Positions 1-8,282 of a stretch of DNA of 39,344 nucleotides are shown here, one piece after another. Positions within the stretch are counted from its first letter, which is position 1; each line of letters opens with the position of its first letter. The DNA is from Paludibacteraceae bacterium. Lineage in GTDB: Bacteria > Bacteroidota > Bacteroidia > Bacteroidales > Paludibacteraceae. The notes under the pieces are model-generated. The model did no database searches, was not told where the DNA came from, and saw only the letters and a program-made list of their open reading frames with translations. The stretch covers positions 1-39,344 of the forward strand of contig JAFXPY010000008.1 of the NCBI GenBank assembly GCA_017527495.1, given 5' to 3'. A program made the translations under genes and the position numbers.

Positions 1-259
1 AGAAATAGAATTAAGAAGTAAGACCGCTGCGCTGTAAGAAGTAAGAAATAGAATTGAGAAGTAAGACCGCTGCGCTGTAAGAAGTAAGAAATAGAATTAA
101 GAAGTAAGACCGCTGCGCTGTAAGAAGTAAGAAATAGAATTGAGACGTAAGACCGCTGCGCTGTAAGAAGTAAGAAATAGAATTGAGACGTAAGACCGCT
201 GCGCTGTAAGAAGTAAGAAATAGAATTGAGAAGTAAGACCGCTGCGCTGTAAAAAAGTA
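1..259. repeat. 43-bp tandem repeat array, about six copies
   Basis: Six head-to-tail copies of a 43-bp unit begin at 1, 44, 87, 130, 173 and 216. Each contains the core GACCGCTGCGCTGTAAGAAG. Copies differ at a few positions (TTAAG/TTGAG, AAGTAAG/ACGTAAG) and the last carries one extra A. The array reaches the window edge, so its true copy number is unknown. The unit length is not a multiple of three and it contains stops, so it is not coding. Adjacent copies are direct repeats with no unique spacer between them. Confidence 0.95.
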
Positions 260-272
260 AGAGATCTCTAAC

Positions 273-364
273 TTCTAACAGCTAACGAAGTAAGCGGCAT
301 TGTTTCTAACAGCGAACGAAGTGAGTGGTCTTGTTTCTAACAGCGAATGAAGTGAGCGGTCTAA
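273..364. repeat. 31-bp tandem repeat, three degenerate copies
   Basis: Three direct copies with a 31-bp period start at 273, 304 and 335, each beginning TTCTAACAGC and containing a GAAGT(A/G)AG core. They lie directly after the 43-bp array and just upstream of yicC. Together the two arrays fill almost all of the 411 bases before the first gene. No good promoter is visible in the remaining 365-411, only an AT-rich stretch. Confidence 0.85.
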
Positions 365-411
365 ATTCTAAAACATGTAAATCGTAAATAACAAAATAAG
401 TAAATAATTTT

Positions 412-1308
412 ATGTTACAATCAATGACAGGTTATGGCAAGGGTACTTGCGAATGCGGGAATAAGAAAATTGTAGTCGAGCTTCGCTCTCTCAACAGCAA
501 ACAAATCGACATCAATACACGAATTATTCCACAATTCAGAGAAAAAGAATTAGAGATTAGAAATATCATCACACAACAACTTGAAAGAGGAAAAGTAGAT
601 TGTGCAATATATTATGACGCAAGCGTCAATAACATCGAAACAAACTTCACACCAATAAATATTGACGCGCTCAACTACTATCACGATGTGATAATGGAAA
701 ATGCCACCATCAACAATTGGAATATAGACAACCAAAATTGGCTCTCTGCACTACTCCACTTACCTGATGTCATAAAACCCAACGAACAAACAACTCTCAG
801 CAATGAAGAGTGGCAAGCCGTCTGCAATGCACTAAATGGGGCCATAGAAGGACTGAAAAGTTTTCGCAAACAAGAAGGATTGGCACTTCAAAAAATGTTT
901 GAGCAAAAACTCAACGATATATCAGAATTGCTCAAAGAGGTAGAAAAATACGAACCCGAAAGAATCGAAAAAATTCGTCAACGCATCGAAGACAACCTCC
1001 TATTGCTCAAACAACAGACACAACAAGATATTGACAAAAATCGCCTTGAACAAGAAATGATATTCTATCTCGAAAAACTCGATGTAACAGAAGAGAAAGT
1101 ACGCCTTCGCAACCACATTCAATACTTCAAACAGACAATGCAAGAAGATGCATCTGTGGGCAAAAAATTAGGTTTTGTAGCACAAGAAATGGGTAGAGAA
1201 ATCAACACACTGGGCTCAAAATCGAATCATAGTGAGATGCAAATCATTGTGGTCAAGATGAAAGACATACTCGAACAAATCAAAGAACAGGTGCTGAATG
1301 TATTGTAA
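412..1308 (+). CDS. yicC: YicC/YloC family endoribonuclease
   Basis: The 298-residue product starts with MLQSMTGYGKG, the signature N-terminus of the YicC family, and ends with the conserved C-terminal region (VTEEKVRLRNHI, GKKLGFVAQEMGREINTLGSKS), so it is full length. YicC proteins are cytosolic endoribonucleases linked to stress survival and small-RNA turnover in other bacteria; that role is transferred from the family. The ATG at 412 is the only start that keeps the complete N-terminal motif. In many genomes yicC is followed by gmk (guanylate kinase), but here an unrelated outer-membrane protein gene follows after 88 bp, so the usual pairing is absent. The gene sits directly behind two tandem-repeat arrays. 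Confidence 0.93.
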   Translation: MLQSMTGYGKGTCECGNKKIVVELRSLNSKQIDINTRIIPQFREKELEIRNIITQQLERGKVDCAIYYDASVNNIETNFTPINIDALNYYHDVIMENATINNWNIDNQNWLSALLHLPDVIKPNEQTTLSNEEWQAVCNALNGAIEGLKSFRKQEGLALQKMFEQKLNDISELLKEVEKYEPERIEKIRQRIEDNLLLLKQQTQQDIDKNRLEQEMIFYLEKLDVTEEKVRLRNHIQYFKQTMQEDASVGKKLGFVAQEMGREINTLGSKSNHSEMQIIVVKMKDILEQIKEQVLNVL

Positions 1309-1355
1309 TTCAAATTATTTTCTTAAAGAAACTTTAGTATATTAGATTTTTTTAT

Positions 1356-1363
1356 TAATTTTG
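1356..1363 (+). promoter_or_regulatory. Possible -7 element TAATTTTG upstream of the outer-membrane protein gene
   Basis: TAATTTTG matches the Bacteroidetes -7 consensus TAnnTTTG and lies 33 bp before the ATG at 1397. The matching -33 TTTG is degenerate (CTTTAG near 1332-1337), so this is a weaker match than other promoters in the window. Confidence 0.45.
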
Positions 1364-1396
1364 CAGTTGGTTTGAAAAATTTTGTAGAAAAAAAAT

Positions 1397-2608
1397 ATGC
1401 ACAAATTGACTAAAAGTATAATATTGCTTGTAGTATTTTCTTGTTGTGTCACCATATATGCTCAGAATGCTACCAATTCGCCTTATTCGCGTTTTGGCTA
1501 TGGAGAATTGAACGACAACAGCACAGGACTGAGTCGTAGCATGGGCGGGTTAAGCATAGGCTTGCGCCAACAAAATGCTATTAATCCCAATAATCCGGCC
1601 ACATATTCAGCTATCGACACAACAACTTTTGCTATGGACTTGGGCGTGAGTTTGTTGGGTACTTTTTATGGTGATTCGAATGGTAAAAATGCCAAGATAA
1701 ATGGTAATTTGGAGTATTTATGCCTTCAATTTCCAATTTGGAAATACATAGGTTTTAGTGCCGGCATTCTGCCCTACTCCGCCACCGGTTATGAATTTGA
1801 ATTAGAAAGAACACTGAACGCTAATGCTCACTATTCACTCAATTACTATGGTGAGGGCAACATATCCGAAGTATATGGAGGATTGTCCTTTAATATTCTG
1901 AATTGGTTTGCAGCTGGAGCAAATATTTACTATATGTGGGGCGAGATAGCCAACTATCGCGGAGTTGTTTTTACTGAATCAGGACAGACGTCAGTCATTG
2001 AAACAAGCGAATTTAATATTCACGACTACAGACTTCGCTATGGTGCTCAATTGTTTCACACCTTTGGAAATCATGGTTTTACAATCGGTGCGATATTCGA
2101 GCCCACAAAGAAATTGAATGGAACATTTACGCGCTATGAACTTGCAACATTAGATACCACAAGACTGGACAATTCGTTTGATTTACCAATGGAATGGGGC
2201 GTGGGATTGTCTTATTGTTTTGCCGACAATCTTACAATAGGTGTGGATTATAAAACAACAGATTGGTCAAACGCAATGTATTTCGGTCAGAAAAATTCAT
2301 TGAAAAGCCAAAGTCGATTATCTCTTGGAATTCAATATCGCCATAATGCCATAGGCAGAAATTATGGAGAAAGGATGTATTGGCGAGTGGGAGCTTTTGT
2401 AAAAGATTCGTATATCCAACAGTCCAATTCAAAAGACTTTGGTGTGAGTATGGGATTTGGTTTTCCGCTGCGCAACATAGGCACAATAATCAACACCACG
2501 TTTGAATATGGCCATCGCGGCACAAGAAACACATTAGAAGAACATTATGTTCGTTTCACTTTAAGCACAGCCATTGCTGAGAATTGGTTCTTCAAGAGAA
2601 GATTATAA
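1397..2608 (+). CDS. Exported outer-membrane beta-barrel protein, NSPYSRFGYGEL type
   Basis: The 403-residue product has a clear signal peptide (about residues 1-22, ending at CVTIYAQ). The mature start, NATNSPYSRFGYGELNDN, is typical of a conserved Bacteroidales outer-membrane protein. The rest is made of alternating short amphipathic beta segments rich in Gly, Tyr and Phe, consistent with a FadL- or OmpP1-like barrel. Function is unknown. In related Bacteroidales a similar gene lies next to TPR and lptC genes, as here, which suggests an envelope role. A possible -7 element lies 33 bp upstream. The following TPR gene appears to have its own sigma-54-type promoter in the 77-bp gap. Confidence 0.75.
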   Translation: MHKLTKSIILLVVFSCCVTIYAQNATNSPYSRFGYGELNDNSTGLSRSMGGLSIGLRQQNAINPNNPATYSAIDTTTFAMDLGVSLLGTFYGDSNGKNAKINGNLEYLCLQFPIWKYIGFSAGILPYSATGYEFELERTLNANAHYSLNYYGEGNISEVYGGLSFNILNWFAAGANIYYMWGEIANYRGVVFTESGQTSVIETSEFNIHDYRLRYGAQLFHTFGNHGFTIGAIFEPTKKLNGTFTRYELATLDTTRLDNSFDLPMEWGVGLSYCFADNLTIGVDYKTTDWSNAMYFGQKNSLKSQSRLSLGIQYRHNAIGRNYGERMYWRVGAFVKDSYIQQSNSKDFGVSMGFGFPLRNIGTIINTTFEYGHRGTRNTLEEHYVRFTLSTAIAENWFFKRRL

Positions 2609-2622
2609 ACAAAATTAACACT

Positions 2623-2639
2623 TTGGCACGGTCTTTGCA
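2623..2639 (+). promoter_or_regulatory. Near-perfect sigma-54 (RpoN) promoter upstream of the TPR-lptC-fabG genes
   Basis: The sequence reads TTGGCACG, four bases (GTCT), TTGCA. This matches the sigma-54 consensus YTGGCACG-N4-TTGCW with exact -24/-12 spacing (GG at 2625-2626, GC at 2637-2638). Transcription would begin near 2650, about 36 bp before the ATG at 2686. The site sits inside a 9-bp inverted repeat (AACACTTTG at 2617-2625, CAAAGTGTT at 2638-2646). No TAnnTTTG element is evident in the same gap. Activation would need RpoN and an enhancer-binding protein, neither of which is encoded in the window. Confidence 0.7.
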
Positions 2640-2685
2640 AAGTGTTGTAAAAAAGTTTGTATAATAACAAAAAAACAATAAAGTC

Positions 2686-4071
2686 ATGAAAACAAAATTA
2701 TTTGCAACGATTTTCCTTTGTTCGCTGTCGATTGTTGCAGTATATGCAGGCAAGAAAGTAACAAAAACAGAGGCAGTACCTGAACAGGTAGCACAACAAG
2801 ACGAGACGCCGGTATACACAGAAGAGTGTCTGACCAATATCAGCTTGTTTGCAGAATCAGCCAAAAACAAACAATATGCCGATGCTGTTGGTCCGTGGTA
2901 TGAAGCTTTCAATAACTGCCCTAATGCAAGCTTGGCAATCTACACTTATGGTGACGATATTTTGGGCTGGGAGTTTGCTAATGCCAAGACTGCTGAAGAA
3001 AAAGACAGAATTCGCAACACCTTGATGCAAATGTATGACTTGCGTATTAAATATTTTGGCGACAACAAGAAATATCCGACAGCATACATTCTTGGCGACA
3101 AAGCAATGGATTACATACAGTACTTCCCTGAAGATAAACTCAAAACTCAAGCTTATGAATGGTTAGCACAATCAGTTGACGGCATGGGCACAAAGAGTAA
3201 AGTAACAGTTATTCAGCAATTCATGTATGTATCTTTGGCACAATTCAAAGAAGATGCAACCAAACAAGGTCAATACATTGCCGACTATCAAAAAGCTTCT
3301 GACGTACTCAACAAAATAGCAGAAGATGCATCAGCCAAAGAGGCAACACGCAACAATGCTCGCATTGTAAAAGAAGAGATAGACAATATGTTTGCAGCCA
3401 GTGGTGCAGCAGATTGCGACAAGATGGACGAGATATATCGTAGTGTAGTTGAAGCCAACGCTGAGAATTTGGAGTTACTCAACAAAATTATGACACTCTA
3501 TCAACGCGTTAACTGCCGCGAATCAGAAGTATATTTTGCAGCAGCAGTTGCAGCCCACAAGATACAACCGACAGCAGAATCAGCAGCAGGTTGCGCCGCA
3601 ATGAGCGTAAAGAAAGGCGACAACGAACAAGCTATAACTTACTACAAAGAGGCACTCGACATGACAGACAATAATGCTTCAAAAGCCGACTATCTCTACA
3701 ATATCGCTTTCCTCTACTATAACTCAAAGAACTATGTAAATTGCCGCAGCTTTGCTCGTCAATCACTCGAATACGATGGTAATCAAGGACGCTGCTACAT
3801 CTTGATTGGTCTGGCATACATAATTGGTCCGAAACCATACGATGATGCTATTTTGAATCGCTCAGTGTATTGGGTAGCCGTTGATAAGTTCAACAAAGCC
3901 GCTGCCGTTGATCCTGAAGCCGCTGCACAAGCAAATAAGTATGCAGCTGATTATAAAAAATACTTCCCATCAACAGAAGATATTTTCTATAGTCCTGACT
4001 TGAAAAAAGGCGAACCATTTACAGTTGGTGGTTGGATAGGCGAAACAACAATTGTTCGCAGTAACGACTAA
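2686..4071 (+). CDS. Exported tetratricopeptide-repeat protein
   Basis: The 461-residue product begins with a signal peptide (residues 1-22, ending AVYA before GKKV). The mature part is alpha-helical with TPR-like repeats, clearest near residues 300-400 (DNEQAITYYKEALDM, ADYLYNIAFLYYNSKNYVNC, GRCYILIGLAYIIG). Such proteins usually act as protein-protein scaffolds in the periplasm or on the cell surface. It lies two bases upstream of lptC, which suggests co-transcription and an envelope-biogenesis role; the exact function is unknown. The sigma-54-like site at 2623-2639 would drive this gene and those after it. Confidence 0.82.
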   Translation: MKTKLFATIFLCSLSIVAVYAGKKVTKTEAVPEQVAQQDETPVYTEECLTNISLFAESAKNKQYADAVGPWYEAFNNCPNASLAIYTYGDDILGWEFANAKTAEEKDRIRNTLMQMYDLRIKYFGDNKKYPTAYILGDKAMDYIQYFPEDKLKTQAYEWLAQSVDGMGTKSKVTVIQQFMYVSLAQFKEDATKQGQYIADYQKASDVLNKIAEDASAKEATRNNARIVKEEIDNMFAASGAADCDKMDEIYRSVVEANAENLELLNKIMTLYQRVNCRESEVYFAAAVAAHKIQPTAESAAGCAAMSVKKGDNEQAITYYKEALDMTDNNASKADYLYNIAFLYYNSKNYVNCRSFARQSLEYDGNQGRCYILIGLAYIIGPKPYDDAILNRSVYWVAVDKFNKAAAVDPEAAAQANKYAADYKKYFPSTEDIFYSPDLKKGEPFTVGGWIGETTIVRSND

Positions 4072-4073
4072 AA

Positions 4074-4655
4074 TTGAACTTGCAACATAGACATATTACA
4101 CGAAACATTACTATTGGTCTTTCAATAGTAATGTTTTGTTGTTTATGGTCGTGTACCAAAGATACAAAAAAAGGTAAGATTGATGCCGTTACAGACCGCA
4201 CGCAGATTCCTATTTTAGATGCCTATAATGTTTCTACTGTAATTTCCGACTCTGGCATAACACGCTATAGAATCAAAGCTCCACGCTGGGAAATTTATGA
4301 CAAAGCAGAGCCATCATATTGGGAATTCAAAGAAGGTATAGTGCTTGAAAATTTCGACACAGAGCTTAATATAGACGCAAGTATTCAAAGCGACTATGCC
4401 ATCTACAAAGACAAAGAGCAAATCTGGGAATTGGATGGCAACGTGCGAGCAATCAATCTCGAAGGAGAAGTATTTGAAACCGAACAACTCTTTTGGAATC
4501 AAAAGACAGAACGAGTCTATTCTGACAGTCTGATTCACATCACTCGAGCCAACTCAATAATTACAGGTCGAGGCTTTGAGTCGAATCAGACCATGACACA
4601 ATATACAATCAGAAACCCGGAAGGAATATTCCCTATAAACGAACAAGAACAATGA
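4074..4655 (+). CDS. lptC: LPS export ABC transporter periplasmic component LptC (lipoprotein)
   Basis: The 193-residue product is LptC-like: a short N-terminal anchor, then a beta-jellyroll passage (SDSGITRYRIKAPRWEIYD, WELDGNVRAINLEGEVFETE, VYSDSLIHITRANSIITGRG) typical of LptC/OstA folds. LptC bridges the LptBFG transporter to LptA in LPS export. A TTG start at 4074, two bases after the TPR stop, gives a charged n-region and a hydrophobic stretch ending in a lipobox (LWSC, Cys27). The first downstream ATG (4131) would remove the basic residues, so TTG is preferred, though not certainly. The C-terminus overlaps fabG by four bases. A lipobox in place of the usual transmembrane anchor is common in Bacteroidetes homologues. 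Confidence 0.82.
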   Translation: MNLQHRHITRNITIGLSIVMFCCLWSCTKDTKKGKIDAVTDRTQIPILDAYNVSTVISDSGITRYRIKAPRWEIYDKAEPSYWEFKEGIVLENFDTELNIDASIQSDYAIYKDKEQIWELDGNVRAINLEGEVFETEQLFWNQKTERVYSDSLIHITRANSIITGRGFESNQTMTQYTIRNPEGIFPINEQEQ

Positions 4656-5395
4656 TGTTAGAACACAAAACAGCACTTATTACCGGTGCCGCACGCGGAA
4701 TAGGCAAGGCTATAGCTCTGCGTTTTGCTAAAGAAGGTTGCAATATAGCTTTCACTGATTTAGTGCTCAACGACAATGCAGAAACCACACTGAACGAGAT
4801 ACGTCAGTTAGGTGTTAAAGCAGAATTTTATGCTGCTGATGCTTCAAAATTTGACCAAGCACACGACATTGTAAAACAAGTTGTAGCTGATTTTGGGCAA
4901 ATAGATATACTCGTCAACAATGCAGGCATAACTCGTGATGGTCTATTGCTTCGCATGACTGAACAACAATGGGATGATGTCATAACAATCAATCTCAAGA
5001 GTGCCTACAACTACACACATGCCTGTGCTCCATTCATGATGAAAGCACGTAAAGGTAGTATCATCTCACTAAGCTCTGTTGTTGGAGTGAGCGGTAATGC
5101 AGGACAGGCCAACTATGCTGCTTCAAAAGCCGGCATCATAGGTCTGACAAAATCTGTAGCCAAAGAGCTCGGTCCGCGTGGCATCCGTGCCAACGCTATC
5201 GCTCCGGGATTTATCGACACCGACATGACCAAAGCCTTACCTGCCAACATAAGAGAAGAATGGGTCAAGATGATACCACTCCGTCGCGCCGGCTCAACAG
5301 AAGATGTTGCCAATGCAGCACTATTTCTTGCAAGCGACTTGTCGGCATATATTTCAGGGCAAGTGATTCATGTGTGCGGTGCGATGAATTGCTAA
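4652..5395 (+). CDS. fabG: 3-oxoacyl-[acyl-carrier-protein] reductase FabG
   Basis: This is a classical short-chain dehydrogenase of 247 residues. The NADPH-binding TGAARGIG motif is at 11-18, NNAG at 89-92, and the catalytic tetrad N114, S142, Y155, K159 is intact, with Y155 in QANYAASK. The conserved PGFIDTDMT follows, and the C-terminus is GQVIHVCGAMNC. FabG reduces 3-ketoacyl-ACP in type II fatty acid elongation. Two ATG codons in tandem (4652 and 4655) are both possible starts. The overlap with lptC indicates translational coupling. Other SDR reductases share these motifs, but length and tail fit FabG well. Confidence 0.9.
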   Translation: MMLEHKTALITGAARGIGKAIALRFAKEGCNIAFTDLVLNDNAETTLNEIRQLGVKAEFYAADASKFDQAHDIVKQVVADFGQIDILVNNAGITRDGLLLRMTEQQWDDVITINLKSAYNYTHACAPFMMKARKGSIISLSSVVGVSGNAGQANYAASKAGIIGLTKSVAKELGPRGIRANAIAPGFIDTDMTKALPANIREEWVKMIPLRRAGSTEDVANAALFLASDLSAYISGQVIHVCGAMNC

Positions 5396-5428
5396 GACAA
5401 CTCTTTTTGCACAAAATAGAGCAACACA

Positions 5429-6166
5429 ATGGATAAAAAGAAGCAACCAAGACCAAAATCAAACAAGATTATAACCAAAATACTAAAATTCTTTGGAATA
5501 GTCATTGCCTCTTGTTTTGTTCTGTCCGTTGGGGTTGTTTTGTTGTACAAATTTGTTCCTGTATATTGGACACCTTTGATGTCGATACGCCGCATAGAAG
5601 CCCGTCATGACGACAAGAAACTGAACATCAAACACGAGTGGAAAGACTATGAGCACATCTCATATAATTTGACAGAAGCTGTCATTGTTGCAGAAGATGA
5701 CTTATTCTACAAGCATAATGGTTTCTCGAAAAAAGGTATAGAACGAGCACTGAAAGAAAAGCGCGAAAAAGGTGAAGTAAAACACGGAGGAAGTACTATA
5801 TCACAACAGACAGCAAAGAATGTGTTTTGCACCAACCATCGCAATATGTTTCGGAAAGGGATGGAGGCATATTTCACTGTTTTGATAGAGCTGATGTGGA
5901 GTAAAGACCGCATTATGGAAGTCTATCTGAATAGTATAGAGATGGGCGATGGTGTGTTTGGTGCCGAAGCAGCGTCGCAGGAATATTTCAAACATAGTGC
6001 AGAAAAATTGTCATGCACAGAGGCTTGTTTGATAGCAGCATGCCTACCCAACCCTCGCAAATGGAGCGTCAAGAACCCCAAGAATTATGTCAGGCAAAGA
6101 CAACAAACGTTGATAACACGTTGCAGAAAAAAAGCATACGCACAAAAACAAGAAAGCAAAAACTGA
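5429..6166 (+). CDS. mtgA: Monofunctional biosynthetic peptidoglycan transglycosylase (GT51)
   Basis: The 245-residue product has a basic cytoplasmic tail, one membrane anchor (about residues 20-42) and a GT51 glycosyltransferase domain without a transpeptidase domain, which is the MtgA layout. Visible motifs are VAEDDLFYKHNGF with catalytic Glu89, GGSTISQQTAKN (120-131), and RIMEVYLNSIEMGDGVFG with the second conserved Glu164. It polymerises lipid II into glycan strands on the outer face of the inner membrane. It follows fabG after 33 bp on the same strand. The upstream genes also concern envelope synthesis. Confidence 0.93.
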   Translation: MDKKKQPRPKSNKIITKILKFFGIVIASCFVLSVGVVLLYKFVPVYWTPLMSIRRIEARHDDKKLNIKHEWKDYEHISYNLTEAVIVAEDDLFYKHNGFSKKGIERALKEKREKGEVKHGGSTISQQTAKNVFCTNHRNMFRKGMEAYFTVLIELMWSKDRIMEVYLNSIEMGDGVFGAEAASQEYFKHSAEKLSCTEACLIAACLPNPRKWSVKNPKNYVRQRQQTLITRCRKKAYAQKQESKN

Positions 6167-6171
6167 TACTA

Positions 6172-6203
6172 TTTGATTTTTTCAAAAAAATATATTAATT
6201 TTG
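6172..6203 (+). promoter_or_regulatory. Bacteroidetes housekeeping promoter for yebC-rsmG
   Basis: TTTG at 6172-6175 and TAATTTTG at 6196-6203 are separated by 20 bp, a full match to the TTTG/TAnnTTTG consensus. It lies in the only sizeable gap between mtgA and yebC, so transcription would begin near 6210 with a leader of about 37 nt. Confidence 0.75.
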
Positions 6204-6246
6204 CATTTGAAAACTGAAAAAGTGAAAATAATTAAATTAAATAAAT

Positions 6247-6978
6247 ATGGGACGAGCATTTGAATATCGTAAAGCAACCAAACTGAAACGCTGGGGTCAC
6301 ATGGCCCGCACTTTCACAAAATTAGGCAAAGAAATCACCATAGCTGCCAAAGATGGCGGACCGGATCCTGATTCTAATCCACGCTTGCGTATGTTGATCC
6401 AACAATGCAAACGCGAGAATATGCCGAAAGAGAATATCGAACGAGCCATCAAGAAAGCAACGGACAAGGATGCTTCAGGCTACAAGGAAATCAATTATGA
6501 GGGCTATGGACCTCACGGAATAGCCATTTTTGTTGAGACTGCAACTGACAACAATATGCGTACCGTAGCTAATGTGCGCTCTTATTTCACCAAACATGGT
6601 GGCAACCTTGGCACACAAGGCTCTTTGGAGTTCCTTTTCAGCCGTAAGTGCGTGTTTAATGTTGTGGCAAAAGATGGTATCGACCTTGATGAACTTGAGC
6701 TGGAACTTATCGACTACGGAGTTGAAGAAGTAGGTCAAGACGAAGAAAACAACATCATTATCTCAGGCGATTTCCCTGCATATAGCCAGATACAAAAATA
6801 TCTTGAAGACAATGGCTTTGAGATTGCAAGTTGTGAGTTTGTCAGAATACCTAACGACTATAAAGATGTAACAGCAGAACAACGCGAAAGCGTTCAGAAA
6901 CTTCTTGACAAGTTGGAGGAAGACGAAGACGTGCAAAATGTTTTCACCAATATGGCACCTGAAGAAGAAGCTGAATAA
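6247..6978 (+). CDS. yebC: YebC/PmpR (TACO1) family protein
   Basis: The 243-residue product has the three-domain YebC organisation. The N-terminal domain carries RWGHMARTFTKLGKEI and NPRLRMLIQQCKRENMPKENIERAIKKA. The middle domain carries YEGYGPHGIAIFVETATDNNMRT, written here as the family signature, and the acidic C-terminus ends EDEDVQNVFTNMAPEEEAE. Family members were described as transcriptional regulators, and more recent work links YebC-type proteins to translation of difficult motifs such as proline stretches. The ATG at 6247 follows a matched promoter. The next gene, rsmG, starts immediately after the stop codon, which suggests a shared transcript. Confidence 0.94.
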   Translation: MGRAFEYRKATKLKRWGHMARTFTKLGKEITIAAKDGGPDPDSNPRLRMLIQQCKRENMPKENIERAIKKATDKDASGYKEINYEGYGPHGIAIFVETATDNNMRTVANVRSYFTKHGGNLGTQGSLEFLFSRKCVFNVVAKDGIDLDELELELIDYGVEEVGQDEENNIIISGDFPAYSQIQKYLEDNGFEIASCEFVRIPNDYKDVTAEQRESVQKLLDKLEEDEDVQNVFTNMAPEEEAE

Positions 6979-7596
6979 ATGGATATTATAAGAAAATATT
7001 TCAAATTAGATACAACACAAGAGCAGCGATTTGCTGCTCTTGGTAGTTTGTATGCAGATTGGAACGCTAAGATTAATGTTATCTCACGCAAAGACATTGA
7101 CAATCTCTACGAACACCATGTGCTTCATTCGCTTGCAATAGCAAAAATCCTCCAATTCAAACCCGACACAAAAATTCTCGATCTCGGAACAGGAGGAGGG
7201 TTCCCGGGTATTCCTTTGGCTATAATGTTTCCCGACTGCCACTTTACCCTACTCGACTCTGTGGGTAAGAAACTTCTTGTTGCTTCAGAAGTAGCAAAGA
7301 GCATTGGCTTGGAAAATGTAGATTTCAAACACTGCCGAGTCGAAGACGACAAACAGAAATACGAATTTGTGGTCAGTCGTGCAGTGATGAATCTTAACGA
7401 CTTGGTCAAACTTACAAGAAAAAATATCGACCACAAACAAAAAAATGCCTTGCCTAATGGTTTGATATGTCTCAAAGGCGGTGAACTGCAGGGAGAAATC
7501 AAAAGTTTCAAGCATATCGCAACATTGTATGATTTGACAGAATTCTACGACGAAGAATATTTTACCACAAAAAAAGCAGTTTATTTACCACTATGA
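6979..7596 (+). CDS. rsmG: 16S rRNA (guanine527-N7)-methyltransferase RsmG
   Basis: The 205-residue product is a Rossmann-fold SAM methyltransferase with RsmG hallmarks: NVISRKD (33-39), HHVLHSL (46-52) and the SAM-binding LDLGTGGGFPGIPLAI (67-82), followed by LLDSVGKK and VVSRAV. RsmG methylates N7 of G527 in 16S rRNA, and its loss gives low-level streptomycin resistance in other bacteria. The gene starts directly after the yebC stop and overlaps the next gene by four bases (ATGA), so yebC, rsmG and the hydrolase are probably one operon. Length is normal for the family. Confidence 0.94.
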   Translation: MDIIRKYFKLDTTQEQRFAALGSLYADWNAKINVISRKDIDNLYEHHVLHSLAIAKILQFKPDTKILDLGTGGGFPGIPLAIMFPDCHFTLLDSVGKKLLVASEVAKSIGLENVDFKHCRVEDDKQKYEFVVSRAVMNLNDLVKLTRKNIDHKQKNALPNGLICLKGGELQGEIKSFKHIATLYDLTEFYDEEYFTTKKAVYLPL

Positions 7597-8243
7597 ATCT
7601 ACAACGTTTTATGTTTAATCCGTTTGCCGAAAACACATATATCATCGACAACGGACACAATGCCGTAATTATAGATTGTGGATGCAGTAATGACAATGAG
7701 GCACAACAATTGCTCAATTATATTCAAGAGCAACAACTCAAACCTATAGCTTTACTAAACACGCATTTTCATCTCGACCACCAATTCGGGAACGAGACAT
7801 TATTTCAAAAATATGGTTTGATACCTTATGGCTCTGAACGTGATTTGCCTCTGATGAAATCCTACGAACAACAATGCGACTGGTTTGGAATAACAGACAT
7901 ACCTGCATCAACGAATAAAAGTTTTAATAATGTTTCTGATGGTGATGTGCTGAAATTTGACGATTTAGAGTTTCAAGTTATATCAACACCGGGGCATACT
8001 CCAGGCTGCGTATGCTATTTGCTTAAAACGGAGGATAACAAACCTGACATACTTTTTTCCGGCGACACGATATTCAAAAATGGCATCGGTCGTACAGATT
8101 TGCCCTACGGAAATTGGAGTGATATGCAAGATTCGATAAAGAAAATTCTTACCTTACCCGACGACACAATCATTTTTTCCGGCCATGGAGAAGTAACGAC
8201 AATAGCTGCTGAGCGTCTGTGGCATGTTGGACAAGTGATATAA
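7593..8243 (+). CDS. Metallo-beta-lactamase-fold hydrolase (glyoxalase II-like, YcbL type)
   Basis: The 216-residue product has the metal-binding THFHLDH motif (His58, His60, Asp62, His63), a third histidine in STPGHTPGC, the bridging Asp in FSGDTIFKNGIGRTD and the last histidine in FSGHGE. This is the compact YcbL or glyoxalase-II-like branch, lacking the C-terminal substrate domain of true GloB. Likely chemistry is thioester hydrolysis such as S-lactoylglutathione, but this is inferred from the family. It overlaps rsmG by four bases. Its stop codon forms the first bases of the terminator stem that follows. Confidence 0.85.
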   Translation: MNLQRFMFNPFAENTYIIDNGHNAVIIDCGCSNDNEAQQLLNYIQEQQLKPIALLNTHFHLDHQFGNETLFQKYGLIPYGSERDLPLMKSYEQQCDWFGITDIPASTNKSFNNVSDGDVLKFDDLEFQVISTPGHTPGCVCYLLKTEDNKPDILFSGDTIFKNGIGRTDLPYGNWSDMQDSIKKILTLPDDTIIFSGHGEVTTIAAERLWHVGQVI

Positions 8244-8282
8244 ACTAAAAAAAATCAGCCATTTGGCTGATTTTTTTTAGTT
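8243..8282. terminator. Bidirectional intrinsic terminator between convergent genes
   Basis: A perfect 18-bp inverted repeat (8243-8260 with 8265-8282, loop ATTT) has a G+C core (ATCAGCC/GGCTGAT) flanked by runs of A on one side and T on the other. It therefore works as a hairpin plus U-tract on both strands. The two convergent genes end inside it: the hydrolase stop ends at 8243 and the response-regulator stop is at 8277-8279. Confidence 0.92.

Noticed and set aside
1-259. Possible CRISPR array
   Set aside because: The 43-bp copies follow each other directly without unique spacers and no cas genes are nearby, so this is an ordinary tandem repeat.
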